The notes beneath the pieces are model-generated. The model was not told the DNA's origin. It ran no database searches and saw only the letters and a list, made by a program, of their open reading frames with translations. From positions 1,259,001-1,323,000 of the forward strand of contig NZ_CP058649.1 of NCBI RefSeq assembly GCF_018141445.1: 64,000 nt of DNA, read 5' to 3'. Positions within the stretch are counted from its first letter, which is position 1. Each line of letters begins with the position of its first letter. This DNA comes from Vallitalea pronyensis (GTDB taxonomy: Bacteria > Bacillota > Clostridia > Lachnospirales > Vallitaleaceae). Of this stretch, positions 55,820 to 64,000 are shown in pieces. Made by a program: the position numbers and the translations under genes.

Positions 55820-56667
55820 TGAAAAGTACTAGACTTGGTAAATACCATCATCTTACGATTGTTATTAAATATGGTGTCTGCGCCCTTTTGTTGATTCTCA
55901 GTATCTTGCCCTTTTGGATATTAATTGTGAATGCAACACGTTCAACAGAACAAATTCAACAAGGCTTTTCCATGGTGCCTAGTATTTATATGGGGTACAA
56001 TTATGATATATTAACCTCAAAAGGCTTTAATATCATAAGAGGCTTTAGCAACAGTTTGAGCATTTCTGTTTCTGTCACATTTTTATGCTTATATTTTTCC
56101 GCTTTAACAGCCTATGGATTGGTAATCTATGATTTTAAAGGACGTAAATTCATATTTGCCTTAATCGCTTTTATCTTAATGGTACCTGCACAAATCAGCT
56201 TTATAGGGTTTTATCAGATGGTCTTAAGAGTTGGTTTGACAGATAATTATATACCCCTTATATTTCCAGCAATTGCTTCACCAGCGACGGTCTTTTTCCT
56301 ACGGCAGTATTTGCTGGCGACTTTTCCAAAGGACTTGGTGGCTGCGGCTAGAATCGATGGGGCCAATGAAATGAAGACATTCCATCGTATTGCTATGCCT
56401 ATCTTAAAACCAGCACTAGCGACCATGGGTATCTTTACATTTGTTGGTTCATGGAATAACTTCTTAACACCACTTATGCTCATCAGTACCCAAGAAAAAT
56501 ATACCTTGCCCATGCTTGTCCAGTTACTCAAAGCAGATATTTATCGAACGGAGCTAGGCGGTATCTACCTTGGTGTTACCATGACCATTATACCCCTATT
56601 AATCATCTATCTTATCCTATCTAAGTACATTATTGCAGGTGTTGCACTTGGAGGGGTTAAGGAATAA
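55819..56667 (+). CDS. Sugar ABC transporter permease (MalG/UgpE type)
   Basis: The 282-residue partner permease has six segments and the EAA loop VAAARIDGANEMKTFHRIAM (about 174-193). It ends YIIAGVALGGVKE, typical of the family. No ATPase gene follows, so the importer presumably shares a general MsmK/UgpC-type ATPase encoded elsewhere, as is usual in Firmicutes. Confidence 0.94.
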   Translation: MKSTRLGKYHHLTIVIKYGVCALLLILSILPFWILIVNATRSTEQIQQGFSMVPSIYMGYNYDILTSKGFNIIRGFSNSLSISVSVTFLCLYFSALTAYGLVIYDFKGRKFIFALIAFILMVPAQISFIGFYQMVLRVGLTDNYIPLIFPAIASPATVFFLRQYLLATFPKDLVAAARIDGANEMKTFHRIAMPILKPALATMGIFTFVGSWNNFLTPLMLISTQEKYTLPMLVQLLKADIYRTELGGIYLGVTMTIIPLLIIYLILSKYIIAGVALGGVKE

Positions 56668-56737
56668 GTAACTTCCCAGAGATAGCATGGTTTTAGATAA
56701 TGATAAATATTATGTATAGTAAGCTTGTTACGTTTAG

Positions 56738-56777
56738 ACCCTTAATCTATTACGACTAATAGATTAAGGGTTATTTT
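56738..56777 (+). terminator. Terminator of the xylan operon
   Basis: A perfect 15-bp stem (56738-56752 with 56757-56771, CCCTTAATC side), 4-base loop, then TATTTTTG. Confidence 0.92.
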
Positions 56778-57072
56778 TGTCAGTTACAGCTATAGCTAGA
56801 AAAAGATTAAACTGTCAGTATATTGAAAAAAAACAATCAGTAATATATAATATATATTGGTGTACGACAATTTGTTGTTGCTGGACATGCCATATAAATA
56901 ATACCAATCAACCATATGCATGGCATGACATGTACAAGATTAAGAACCATTTGATGAAGATTGACATAATGAATGAGCTTATAAAAACGACATAAAAGGT
57001 TAAATGAAGTCTGTAACAATGCATGACTAACAATAATAGCAATCGAATATTTAAGAATAAGGAAGTGAACTC
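56778..57072 (+). other. Leader region of the aro gene
   Basis: No gene is supported. It holds an 8-bp inverted repeat CATGCCAT/ATGGCATG (56886-56893, 56920-56927). TTGACA at 56961 lacks a well-spaced -10. No T-box sequence (no AGGGTGG core) or tryptophan-type attenuator is seen. Confidence 0.4.
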
Positions 57073-58122
57073 ATGGAAAAAATTCAAGCTTTGAGGCAAC
57101 AAGTGGATGAAGTGAATGAACATATATTACAATCATTAAATGCTAGAGCAGCATTAATCAAGCAGATTAGAGAGCTAAAAGATAAAGTCAGTAGCGACTA
57201 TTTTGACCCGGAGCGAGAAGAGGAAATGCTTAGAAACATCATTGAAAAGAACGAGGGACCATTATCTGGTAAAATGATTGGTGATATATTTAATCATATA
57301 TTTAAGGTGAATCTGGAATTTATGGGCATCAGCCATGAAAAATTACCTCTAGTGAGTGATATCAACAAAGTAAAATTTTGTACCATAAAAGAAATGTTTA
57401 ATCTTGAAAAAGAAGGACCCTATATTATTGCAGGTCCATGTGCCATAGAAAGCCTAGAATACGCTGAGAAAATAGCTCAACTATTAAAAGGTAATAACAT
57501 AAAATTTATAAGAGGAGGAGCCTACAAGCCCCGCACATCACCATATGATTTTCAAGGTTTAGGCAAAGAGGGTGTGAAAATACTGTCTCATGTGGGTAAA
57601 AAGCATAATCTCATTACGGTATCAGAAGTTGTTGATGGAAGTGAGGTTGAATCGGTAGCCAAACATATTGATATGATACAGATTGGGGCAAGAAACATGC
57701 AGAATTTTGAATTGTTAAAACGTGCAGGTGCTTCAGGCAAACCCATTTTATTAAAAAGGGGTATGAGTGCCACCATTAAAGAATTCATATTTGCTGCAGA
57801 GTATATCGCTCTTCAAGGGAATAAAAAAATAATTCTTTGTGAACGGGGTATCAGAACGTTTGAAAACAAAACAAGAAATACATTGGATATTTCCAGCATT
57901 CCAATCATTAAGAAGGAGACACAGCTTCCCATTATTGTTGATATCAGCCATTCACTGGGAAGAAAAGACATTATACAACCCATTGCAAAAGCAGCTTTAG
58001 CTGTAGGGGCTGATGGCTTAATGGTAGAGGTTCATCCCAAACCAGAACTGGCATTATCCGATAGCCGGCAGCAGTTAGACCCTGAAGAATTTCAAGAACT
58101 GCTTGGAGCACTGGAAGCATGA
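57073..58122 (+). CDS. Bifunctional chorismate mutase/DAHP synthase
   Basis: The 349-residue fusion has an N-terminal AroQ-type chorismate mutase helix bundle (about 1-90: LRQQVDEVNEHILQSLNARA, IKQIRELK, YFDPEREEEML). A type I-beta DAHP synthase follows: AGPCAIESLEYAEKIA, FIRGGAYKPRTSPYDFQGLG, ILLKRGMSATIKEF, CERGIRTFE and VDISHSLGRKD. It starts the shikimate pathway from PEP and erythrose 4-phosphate. In this family the mutase domain senses chorismate or prephenate for feedback. Single gene. Confidence 0.96.
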   Translation: MEKIQALRQQVDEVNEHILQSLNARAALIKQIRELKDKVSSDYFDPEREEEMLRNIIEKNEGPLSGKMIGDIFNHIFKVNLEFMGISHEKLPLVSDINKVKFCTIKEMFNLEKEGPYIIAGPCAIESLEYAEKIAQLLKGNNIKFIRGGAYKPRTSPYDFQGLGKEGVKILSHVGKKHNLITVSEVVDGSEVESVAKHIDMIQIGARNMQNFELLKRAGASGKPILLKRGMSATIKEFIFAAEYIALQGNKKIILCERGIRTFENKTRNTLDISSIPIIKKETQLPIIVDISHSLGRKDIIQPIAKAALAVGADGLMVEVHPKPELALSDSRQQLDPEEFQELLGALEA

Positions 58123-58174
58123 AGGGATAGTATAAATTAACAGTCTTGATATGCAAATAATTTAAAAAAGCATA

Positions 58175-58203
58175 TTGACTTTCCTTCTTGTCCATTGTAG
58201 TAT
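58175..58203 (+). promoter_or_regulatory. Promoter of the cobalamin operon
   Basis: TTGACT (58175-58180), 17 bases, TAGTAT (58198-58203), some 20 bases before the riboswitch. Confidence 0.6.
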
Positions 58204-58224
58204 AGTACTTAACTACATATGTCG

Positions 58225-58385
58225 ATGAACAGGTGCCGTATTGATACGGATAATAGGGAAGCAGGTTGAAATCCTGCACGGTCCCGCCGCTGTATTAGCT
58301 GAGTTATCATCATAACCACTGTCCATAAGGGATGGGAAGGGATGATTGTACGTTGAAGCTTAAGTCAGAAGACCTGCCTGCTCAG
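58225..58385 (+). promoter_or_regulatory. Cobalamin (B12) riboswitch
   Basis: The AGGTGCC start (58231), GGGAAGCAGG core (58256), paired TCCTGCACGGTCCCGCC (about 58272-58288), CTGT and the B12 box AGTCAGAAGACCTGCC (58363-58378) are all present and in order. It binds adenosyl- or methylcobalamin and shuts off the downstream genes, here through the terminator at 58489. Confidence 0.95.
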
Positions 58386-58488
58386 AAATTTGCAAAAACT
58401 CTACGGGTAATAGGGGCAAAATTTATAAACAACGATTGTATCTAGTAAGCTTTACTGCAATCCTGTTGTTTTCATAATTGAATGCTTG

Positions 58489-58520
58489 AACCACTTATCT
58501 TTGGATAAGTGGTTTTTTAT
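58489..58520 (+). terminator. Riboswitch-controlled terminator
   Basis: AACCACTTATC/GATAAGTGGTT 11-bp stem, 4-base loop, TTTTATTTT behind it, 20 bases before the ribosome site of the CbiK gene: the expression platform. Confidence 0.92.
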
Positions 58521-58545
58521 TTTAAATTTAAAGGAGATATAAAGG

Positions 58546-59412
58546 ATGAAGAAAATAATAATCATGGTAGTAAGTCTTATGATGGTATTAGCTTTAACAG
58601 GATGCCAGGGGGTCAATAGTAAAACAGATAAGAAAGCTTTATTAGTTGTGAGTTTTGGATCAAGTTTTGTTGAGAATCGGGTTGTAAGTATTGATGCCTT
58701 AGAAGAAGAATTGGGTGCCACATTCTCAGAGTATGATGCCTTTAACGCTTTTACATCCCAGATGATCATTGATATCTACAAAGAACGTGATCAAGTCACC
58801 TACAAAAATGTTGAAGAACAAATTGAGCATATCTATAAAAAAGGTTATGGAGAAGTTCTTGTGGTTCCCACCCATGTGATTAACGGTGAAGAATATGACC
58901 AGATGAATGAAGCGCTTCATCCATTTAAGGATAAATTTGAAATACTCAACGTCAGCAAACCTTTATTATCTAGTGTAGAGGATTATACACGGGTTATTGA
59001 AGCCATGATGGATGAAGTACCCGATGTGGATGAAAAGACAGCCGTTGTTCTTATGGGACACGGTACACATCATGATGCCAATAGCGCTTACCCAGCCCTT
59101 GATTATGCCTTCAAACATGCAGGTTATCCTCAAGTTTTTATTGGAACAGTAGAAGGGTCACCTTCTTTTGAAGATGTAGCAAAAGACATAGAGCAAAGCG
59201 GGTATGAGAAAGTATTATTGATGCCACTTATGATTGTAGCTGGTGATCATGCCTATAACGATATGGCTGGTGACGAAGAAGATAGCTGGAAAGTGATGTT
59301 TAAAGCCAAAGGATACGATGTGGATTACGTACTAAAAGGGCTAGGAGAACTTTCATCCATTAGAGAATTATTCGTTCAACATGCAAATGAAGCTTTGGTT
59401 GATGAAAAATAG
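58546..59412 (+). CDS. cbiK: Exported sirohydrochlorin cobaltochelatase (CbiK), lipoprotein
   Basis: The 288-residue chelatase is of the anaerobic B12 pathway type, inserting cobalt into sirohydrochlorin. The N-terminus is a lipoprotein signal (LMMVLALTGCQG, lipidated Cys about 20), so the enzyme is outside the membrane. LLVVSFGSSFVENR opens the chelatase fold; MGHGTHHDANSAYPAL (about 166-181) holds one metal-binding His and IGTVEGSPSFEDV plus MIVAGDHAYNDM (second His) the rest. AAAGGAG precedes the ATG. First gene under the riboswitch. Confidence 0.93.
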   Translation: MKKIIIMVVSLMMVLALTGCQGVNSKTDKKALLVVSFGSSFVENRVVSIDALEEELGATFSEYDAFNAFTSQMIIDIYKERDQVTYKNVEEQIEHIYKKGYGEVLVVPTHVINGEEYDQMNEALHPFKDKFEILNVSKPLLSSVEDYTRVIEAMMDEVPDVDEKTAVVLMGHGTHHDANSAYPALDYAFKHAGYPQVFIGTVEGSPSFEDVAKDIEQSGYEKVLLMPLMIVAGDHAYNDMAGDEEDSWKVMFKAKGYDVDYVLKGLGELSSIRELFVQHANEALVDEK

Positions 59413-59469
59413 AACCATTACCGTTGCAGAAGCTATGGCGTTTTTATGGAAAGGAATGGAAGCAGGCTT

Positions 59470-60915
59470 ATGAAAAAATGGATACCCATTATAGGCAGCA
59501 TCATCCTTATAGGGCTTGTACTTGGGCGGGATATACCCATTCATGGTACAAAAGATGCCAGTAAGATAGTGGATCATCACGTGTTTATTGACGATGTAGG
59601 TAATAAAATTATGATACACAAAATTCCTAGTCGTATCGTGAGTTTATCCACCGTTCATACAGAGAATATCTATGCATTAGAGGCTTCTCACCATCTTATT
59701 GGTGTAGATAAGGGTTCTCATTATCCTGCCAGGGTAGTTGATCTGCCAAGGTATGCCATGGATCATGAAGCCGATATGGATAAACTCATTAAGGCCAAGC
59801 CAGATCTTGTCTTGATTACACCAGAGATTAATCAGCAGTATCCTCGGGTTGTATCCAAGCTGGAAAGTAATGGTCTATGGGTTGTATCCCTTATGCCAAA
59901 GTCTGTTCAGCACTTTGATTACTACATACAAAAGCTTGCCATGTTAATCCAAAAAGAGGACCAAGCGAATAGGATGTTAAAGGATTATCATGCTGAACTA
60001 AACCAAATAAAACAAATAACATCTCAGATAAAAAAGAAGAAAACAGTTTTTGTAGAAACATCCCAAAAGGGATTCTGGACACCTGCACAAGGGTCATTAC
60101 TCTTTGAAGCCATTGACCTAGCAGGGGGAATAAACATCGTCAAAGATGCCAAACCTTCTATCCCCAATCAACCTCAAGTAAGGTATGGATTTTCGCATAT
60201 CGAACGTAACCAAGAGGTCATCGATGTCTATTTTACGCTACAAGGTGTACGGGATGGTGGGGGAAGTATTATTTCCATCAACCAGCAGGACAAGTTCAGA
60301 CAAGTAAAAGCAATACGTGAAGGTGAAGTTTATGAATTGCTTCATCCTCTGGTTAATCAATATACCTTTCGTTATGTGAAAGGGGTAAGGGATATGGCAA
60401 GGATTCTCTATCCAGAAGTGATGATTGACGAGACGAAGGTTAGCAATGATATACCGTTAACACGTGAAGTCTTTAGCCATATTGTATACAATCAACGAAG
60501 GCTTCAAATGTTTACCATAACAGGAAGTGACTATTACGACGTAAAGAAACACCTGCATACTTATGGGAAATACCTAGATGTGACAGAGCAGGATGCAGAT
60601 TTTGACCAGATAGAGACTGTTTCCATGCGTGGTTACTTATTACCCAAACGCGATAAGACGGGAAATGAAACTTTCGGTAGGCATGATGCTGTAACAAGAT
60701 CAGATATAGCACATTTTATCTATATCATTAAGGATTTGACTGGTCAGAAGGATTTTAAAACCATTAAAGATATTAAAGGGCATAACCAAGAGCTGATGAT
60801 AAATAAAGTAGTTGCCCATGGTGAGATGCAACTCATGGATGGTTATTTTAAGCCAGATGACCCTTATACAGTGGAAGCCCTTTATAGTCTATTGGAGAGA
60901 CTGAGGGATTTCTAA
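59470..60915 (+). CDS. BtuF-like binding protein with degenerate SLH-like C-terminus
   Basis: The 481-residue protein has an uncleaved or Sec-type N-terminal hydrophobic segment without a lipobox Cys. The TroA/BtuF-fold domain (about 40-315) has RIVSLSTVHTENIYALEASH, IKAKPDLVLITPEINQQYPR and FVETSQKGFWTPAQGS. The last 150 residues include AVTRSDIAHFIYII and MQLMDGYFKPDDPYTVEALY, which follow the S-layer-homology pattern (ITRAEF...G.F.PDD..T.EE). This suggests wall attachment of a corrinoid or metal-chelate receptor. The start at 59470 is chosen because the signal begins there; the ribosome site is weak. Confidence 0.75.
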   Translation: MKKWIPIIGSIILIGLVLGRDIPIHGTKDASKIVDHHVFIDDVGNKIMIHKIPSRIVSLSTVHTENIYALEASHHLIGVDKGSHYPARVVDLPRYAMDHEADMDKLIKAKPDLVLITPEINQQYPRVVSKLESNGLWVVSLMPKSVQHFDYYIQKLAMLIQKEDQANRMLKDYHAELNQIKQITSQIKKKKTVFVETSQKGFWTPAQGSLLFEAIDLAGGINIVKDAKPSIPNQPQVRYGFSHIERNQEVIDVYFTLQGVRDGGGSIISINQQDKFRQVKAIREGEVYELLHPLVNQYTFRYVKGVRDMARILYPEVMIDETKVSNDIPLTREVFSHIVYNQRRLQMFTITGSDYYDVKKHLHTYGKYLDVTEQDADFDQIETVSMRGYLLPKRDKTGNETFGRHDAVTRSDIAHFIYIIKDLTGQKDFKTIKDIKGHNQELMINKVVAHGEMQLMDGYFKPDDPYTVEALYSLLERLRDF

Positions 60916-60916
60916 T

Positions 60917-60951
60917 AACGTTCATGTCATCATGGTATAGAAGTGAACGTT
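60917..60951. promoter_or_regulatory. Inverted repeat before the exporter ATPase gene
   Basis: AACGTTCA/TGAACGTT, 8-bp arms 19 bases apart, in the 65-base gap before the ABC ATPase gene. A regulator site or mRNA hairpin is possible. Confidence 0.4.
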
Positions 60952-60980
60952 CATAACCCATATATGAAAGAGGGACAGCG

Positions 60981-61823
60981 ATGATTAAGACCAGAGATCT
61001 CATAAAAAAATACGATAAAAACCCTGCGGTTAACGGGTTGAATTTAGATATTGAAGCTGGAACCTTTTATGGCTTACTTGGACCAAACGGTGCAGGTAAG
61101 ACCACCACCATTAAAATGTTGTCCACCCTATTGCCACCCACTTCTGGTGATATGCATATCATGAATGAAAGGGTTAAAAGAGGGCAGAAGCATATACAAG
61201 CTCAGATAGGTGTTGTACCACAGCATTATAGCCTGCAAAGGGAGTTTACGGTTTATGAAACCCTCATTCACCATGGTATGCTCCAGAGCATGCAGCGAAA
61301 AGAGATGAAAACACGTATAGAAGAATTGCTAATCTTTGCCAAATTGGATCAAGATGCCCATAAGTTAGTGGCTAAGCTGTCAGGGGGTAACAAAAGAAAG
61401 CTCATGATTATTCGTGCTGTGATGCACCGTCCGAAGATTTTATTCTTAGATGAGCCAACAGTAGGATTGGATGCTGCTATTCGTCGAAGCATATGGGACT
61501 TATTAAAATATCTAAAAAGCGAGGGGTTAACGATTATCTTAACCACCCATTATATAGAAGAAGCCAGGGTACTATGTGATCGCATCGGTATGATGACCCA
61601 TGGTAAAATTGTCATAGAAAACACGCCCCATGAACTGTTAAAAGATGTACAAGCTTATGTAGTGGAAGTATTTGATGGTCAAAAAACACACTATGCCTAT
61701 TTTAATACAAGAGAAGAGGCCACAGCATATTCCCATAAGCAAGTGGATGATGTGCTAATAAGAAGGTCCAATCTGGAAGATGTTTATGTGAAATATACGA
61801 AGGAAAAGGTGGAAGCATTATGA
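60981..61823 (+). CDS. ABC-2 type exporter ATPase
   Basis: The 280-residue ATPase is of the DrrA/CcmA class. Walker A GPNGAGKTTTIKM (about 34-46), Q-loop VVPQHYSLQREFTVYE, signature KLSGGNKRKLMIIRA, Walker B ILFLDEPTVGLD and TTHYIEEA are intact. The C-terminal 60 residues form the small domain of these exporters. GAGGGACAG precedes the ATG. Overlaps the permease gene by four bases (ATGA). Confidence 0.93.
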   Translation: MIKTRDLIKKYDKNPAVNGLNLDIEAGTFYGLLGPNGAGKTTTIKMLSTLLPPTSGDMHIMNERVKRGQKHIQAQIGVVPQHYSLQREFTVYETLIHHGMLQSMQRKEMKTRIEELLIFAKLDQDAHKLVAKLSGGNKRKLMIIRAVMHRPKILFLDEPTVGLDAAIRRSIWDLLKYLKSEGLTIILTTHYIEEARVLCDRIGMMTHGKIVIENTPHELLKDVQAYVVEVFDGQKTHYAYFNTREEATAYSHKQVDDVLIRRSNLEDVYVKYTKEKVEAL

Positions 61824-62566
61824 GGGTTTTCAAAGAGTTGTATCCCATTATATGGGATGAATGGGTTATTTTCAAAAGAAACTTTATGAAAATTACCATC
61901 AGTGCCATTATCAGTCCCTTACTTTATATGATTGCTTTTGGCTTAGGGATAGGCGGAGGATATTCTTTATCTGGTGTCACTTACATGAAATTTTTAATTC
62001 CAGGTATCGTGGCTCTGACTACCATGAATGCCAGTTATAAAGCCATTTCTGTTAAGCTTATTACCAACCGGGTTTATGATCAGACTTTTGAGCAATACTT
62101 GATAGCCCCTATATCCATTTTTAGCTTTTGTATAGGAAAAGCCATAGCCGGTGCTTTAAGGGGGATGTACGCAGGTATGTTAGTCCTTAGTATTGCAGCT
62201 GTATTTGGTATTTCCTTGAATGTCACAGGAAGTTTTCTTTTACTGATGTTCTTAAATGGTCTGACCTTTGCTTCATTAGGTATGCTGGGAGCACTGGTAG
62301 CTAAATCCCATGCAGATATGAACCGTTTTGGCAGTTATGTGATATTACCCATGACTTTTTTGTGTGGTACGTTCTTTTCAACAGACTATTTACCGGATTT
62401 TATGCGTAAAGTTATCCACTTACTGCCTTTAACCCATATGTCAACCATGTTAAGGGCCATTGCTACATATGATACGTATTATGTAGCCAATATTTTAGGT
62501 GTGGTGGTGTATTGTATTATTTTTTTAACCATGTCTTATCGTATCTGTTTAAAAATAGCGACTTAA
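61820..62566 (+). CDS. ABC-2 type exporter permease
   Basis: The 248-residue membrane protein has six segments and the ABC-2 pattern (IISPLLYMIAFGLGIGGGYS; FLIPGIVALTTMNASYKAIS; GSYVILPMTFLCGTFFSTDY; KVIHLLPLTHMSTMLRAI). It resembles NodJ/DrrB-type exporters. Together with the ATPase it makes a complete exporter; cargo unknown. Its place in a cobalamin operon is unusual. Confidence 0.9.
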   Translation: MRVFKELYPIIWDEWVIFKRNFMKITISAIISPLLYMIAFGLGIGGGYSLSGVTYMKFLIPGIVALTTMNASYKAISVKLITNRVYDQTFEQYLIAPISIFSFCIGKAIAGALRGMYAGMLVLSIAAVFGISLNVTGSFLLLMFLNGLTFASLGMLGALVAKSHADMNRFGSYVILPMTFLCGTFFSTDYLPDFMRKVIHLLPLTHMSTMLRAIATYDTYYVANILGVVVYCIIFLTMSYRICLKIAT

Positions 62567-62736
62567 GACATGTGGAAATAGAGTAAAACGGGCAGTGACA
62601 ACCCTAACGTGCAGATGCTAAGCGGCACAATAATTTGTCCAGACGCCATAAAATACTGACAAAAAAGAAGGAAATGAAGAGGGCTATTCATCTTGATAGG
62701 ATAGAGATGATAGACTACCCAATAAGGAGAAAAAAC

Positions 62737-63840
62737 ATGAAGAAATTAATCAGTTGTATGTTGGTCATTATGATGATATTAAGTGTAGCAGGTTGTGGTC
62801 AATCCGATGCAAAAAAGAAGGATGAAGACAGCAATCAAAACGTAACAACTCATGCTGATGCAGAAACAACAGAAGGACAAACAGGAGATTCAACAGAAGA
62901 TATGACAGAACAAGCAAACCCATCAAACGGTACGAATCTCTATCCTGATTTCATAATAGAAGAAACAGAAACCACCATTACATACGTGGATAAATTCGGT
63001 ACAGAGACCATGGTTACAAAAAAACCTGAGAAAGTGGTCATTGCCTTTAACTCTATTCTAGGTTTATGGTATTATGCAGGTGGTACGTCTTTAACCAAAG
63101 TAAAAGGCTCTACTAACGTTCCAGAAGAAGCCAAAGACCTGATGGATTTAGGAAGTTCAAGAAGTGTCAGTTTAGAAGCCATCATTGCCCTAGAACCAGA
63201 CTTAGTGATTCTAGCTGCCAATGTGGAAGGTCAAGTGGCGTTAGCGCCTACATTAAAGGAAAGCGGCATTGAAGCCATGATTATCGATACATCCATTAAT
63301 GCCTATGAACGATTTAAGGAAAATGCGTATCTTTTTAGCAAGATTAATGGTACAGAAGAAGCCTATGATACAAAAGTACAAGCCATTATCACAGAGATTG
63401 ATGGCATTATTGAAAAAGCCCAAGCAGTAGAAACTAAGTCAAGGGTAGCTGCCATGTTTGCAACGTCTAAGAGCATGAGTTTGGATTCTGATATGGCACT
63501 TACAGGTGAGATGATTTATGCACTTGGCGGGGAGAATATTTTAAATGCCTCCGATGTTAAGGTAGAAGGGGAGTCCAGAGTGCCTTTTAGTATTGAAGCC
63601 CTCATTACCCAGAATCCAGAAATTATCATGATATCCACTATGGGAGATATTGAGGGCGTAAAAGAAAATGTTAATAAAATGATTGACGAAAACCCTGCAT
63701 GGAACCAAGTGCATGCTGTTGAGAATAACCGAGTATATTACTTACCAAAAGAATACTCCGTCTATAAACCCAATGAGAAATACGCAGAAGCTTTTACACA
63801 TATTGCGAAGCTTCTATACCCAGATGTATTTGGTGAATAA
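62737..63840 (+). CDS. BtuF/FepB-like ABC substrate-binding lipoprotein
   Basis: The 367-residue receptor is of the cobalamin/siderophore importer family. Lipobox SVAGCGQS (Cys about 18), acidic Thr-rich linker, then the TroA/BtuF fold: VDKFGTETMVTKKPEKVVIA, LGSSRSVSLEAIIALEPDLV, YALGGENILNASD and IEALITQNPEIIMI. AAGGAG precedes ATG 62737; the longer frame from 62635 lacks signals. It precedes a FecCD permease by about ten bases. Confidence 0.9.
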   Translation: MKKLISCMLVIMMILSVAGCGQSDAKKKDEDSNQNVTTHADAETTEGQTGDSTEDMTEQANPSNGTNLYPDFIIEETETTITYVDKFGTETMVTKKPEKVVIAFNSILGLWYYAGGTSLTKVKGSTNVPEEAKDLMDLGSSRSVSLEAIIALEPDLVILAANVEGQVALAPTLKESGIEAMIIDTSINAYERFKENAYLFSKINGTEEAYDTKVQAIITEIDGIIEKAQAVETKSRVAAMFATSKSMSLDSDMALTGEMIYALGGENILNASDVKVEGESRVPFSIEALITQNPEIIMISTMGDIEGVKENVNKMIDENPAWNQVHAVENNRVYYLPKEYSVYKPNEKYAEAFTHIAKLLYPDVFGE

Positions 63841-63842
63841 GG

Positions 63843-64000
63843 ATGAAAGCCATGACCTCTTTAGCCCAACAGGATGAACAAAAAAATAGACGTTATAAGC
63901 TCAGTATATTAGGGATACTTTTTGTGTTTCTCTTTGTTAGTGTCATCCTTAGTATAACTCTTGGAGCTACGCATATACCGCTGAAGAAGGCCTTTCAAGC
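63843..64000 (+). CDS. FecCD/BtuC-family ABC permease, N-terminal part (cut by window edge)
   Basis: An open frame to the right edge encodes a polar N-terminus (MKAMTSLAQQDEQKNRRYK), a first membrane segment (LGILFVFLFVSVILSITLGA pattern) and HIPLKKAFQ. That is the usual start of FecCD permeases with their conserved I-PL/FS-S turn. The start is ATG 63843 or, with AAGGA eight bases upstream, ATG 63852. It forms the importer with the preceding binding protein. Confidence 0.85.
   Translation, partial: MKAMTSLAQQDEQKNRRYKLSILGILFVFLFVSVILSITLGATHIPLKKAFQ

Noticed and set aside
56777..57072. T-box or tryptophan-type attenuator before the DAHP synthase gene
   Set aside because: No AGGGTGG core, no specifier-like stem and no terminator directly before the gene; only one 8-bp inverted repeat is present.

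Overview
The window looks like the chromosome of a low-GC, spore-forming, anaerobic member of the Firmicutes (Clostridia, most like the Lachnospirales/Vallitalea type). The signs are a GerMN-domain protein, an alpha/beta-type small acid-soluble spore protein, a DUF4364 protein, strong AGGAGG ribosome sites, an exported CbiK under a cobalamin riboswitch, and a plant-polysaccharide (xylan) locus. The genus is inference; no 16S or similar marker is present.

Layout. 1-2269: gerM-rph-rdgB-yfcE housekeeping block. 2325-3007: seven tRNA genes (Pro, Gly, Arg, His, Gln, Lys, Leu) with a consensus promoter in front and a second one before tRNA-Leu. 3187-4264: a CYTH protein and a small membrane protein on the minus strand. 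4712-11204: a complete oligopeptide ABC importer (SBP, two permeases, two ATPases). 11300-11575: a decayed IS3-family transposase fragment. 11849-16695: a very AT-rich island with a perfect-consensus promoter, a glycosyltransferase-like gene, two radical SAM/SPASM genes, an unrecognised 272-aa gene, and a 48-codon precursor-like gene (16423-16569) ending in a Gly-rich, Ser/Thr-bearing tail with a single C-terminal Cys. This is best read as an undescribed RiPP (ribosomally made, post-translationally modified peptide) cluster and is the main discovery candidate. 16758-17849: an unknown small gene, an inverted-repeat-rich spacer and a spore SASP gene. 18341-24784: tig-clpP-clpX-lon-engB proteostasis block.

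24848-34301 holds assorted genes: DUF4364, a TIGR01212-type radical SAM protein, an SdpI/SdpR-like pair with its operator, malic enzyme, glycerol kinase, an HD-GYP c-di-GMP phosphodiesterase, a putative forespore small protein and a methyltransferase. 34563-45858 is regulatory: a peroxiredoxin behind a PerR/Fur-like palindrome, an ECF sigma/anti-sigma pair, a MerR regulator, a 1025-aa hybrid kinase with two kinase modules plus its response regulator, an AraC fusion and a TetR regulator with a clear operator. Three copies of a dispersed intergenic repeat lie here.

47524-56667 is a xylan/xylo-oligosaccharide locus: LacI regulator with two matching operators, GH10 xylanase lipoprotein, GH3 glycosidase and a sugar ABC importer without its own ATPase. 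57073-58122 is a chorismate mutase/DAHP synthase fusion. 58225-64000 is a cobalamin locus: riboswitch plus terminator, lipoprotein CbiK, a BtuF-like protein with a degenerate SLH-like tail, an ABC-2 exporter pair, a second BtuF/FepB-like lipoprotein and the start of a FecCD/BtuC permease cut by the window edge.
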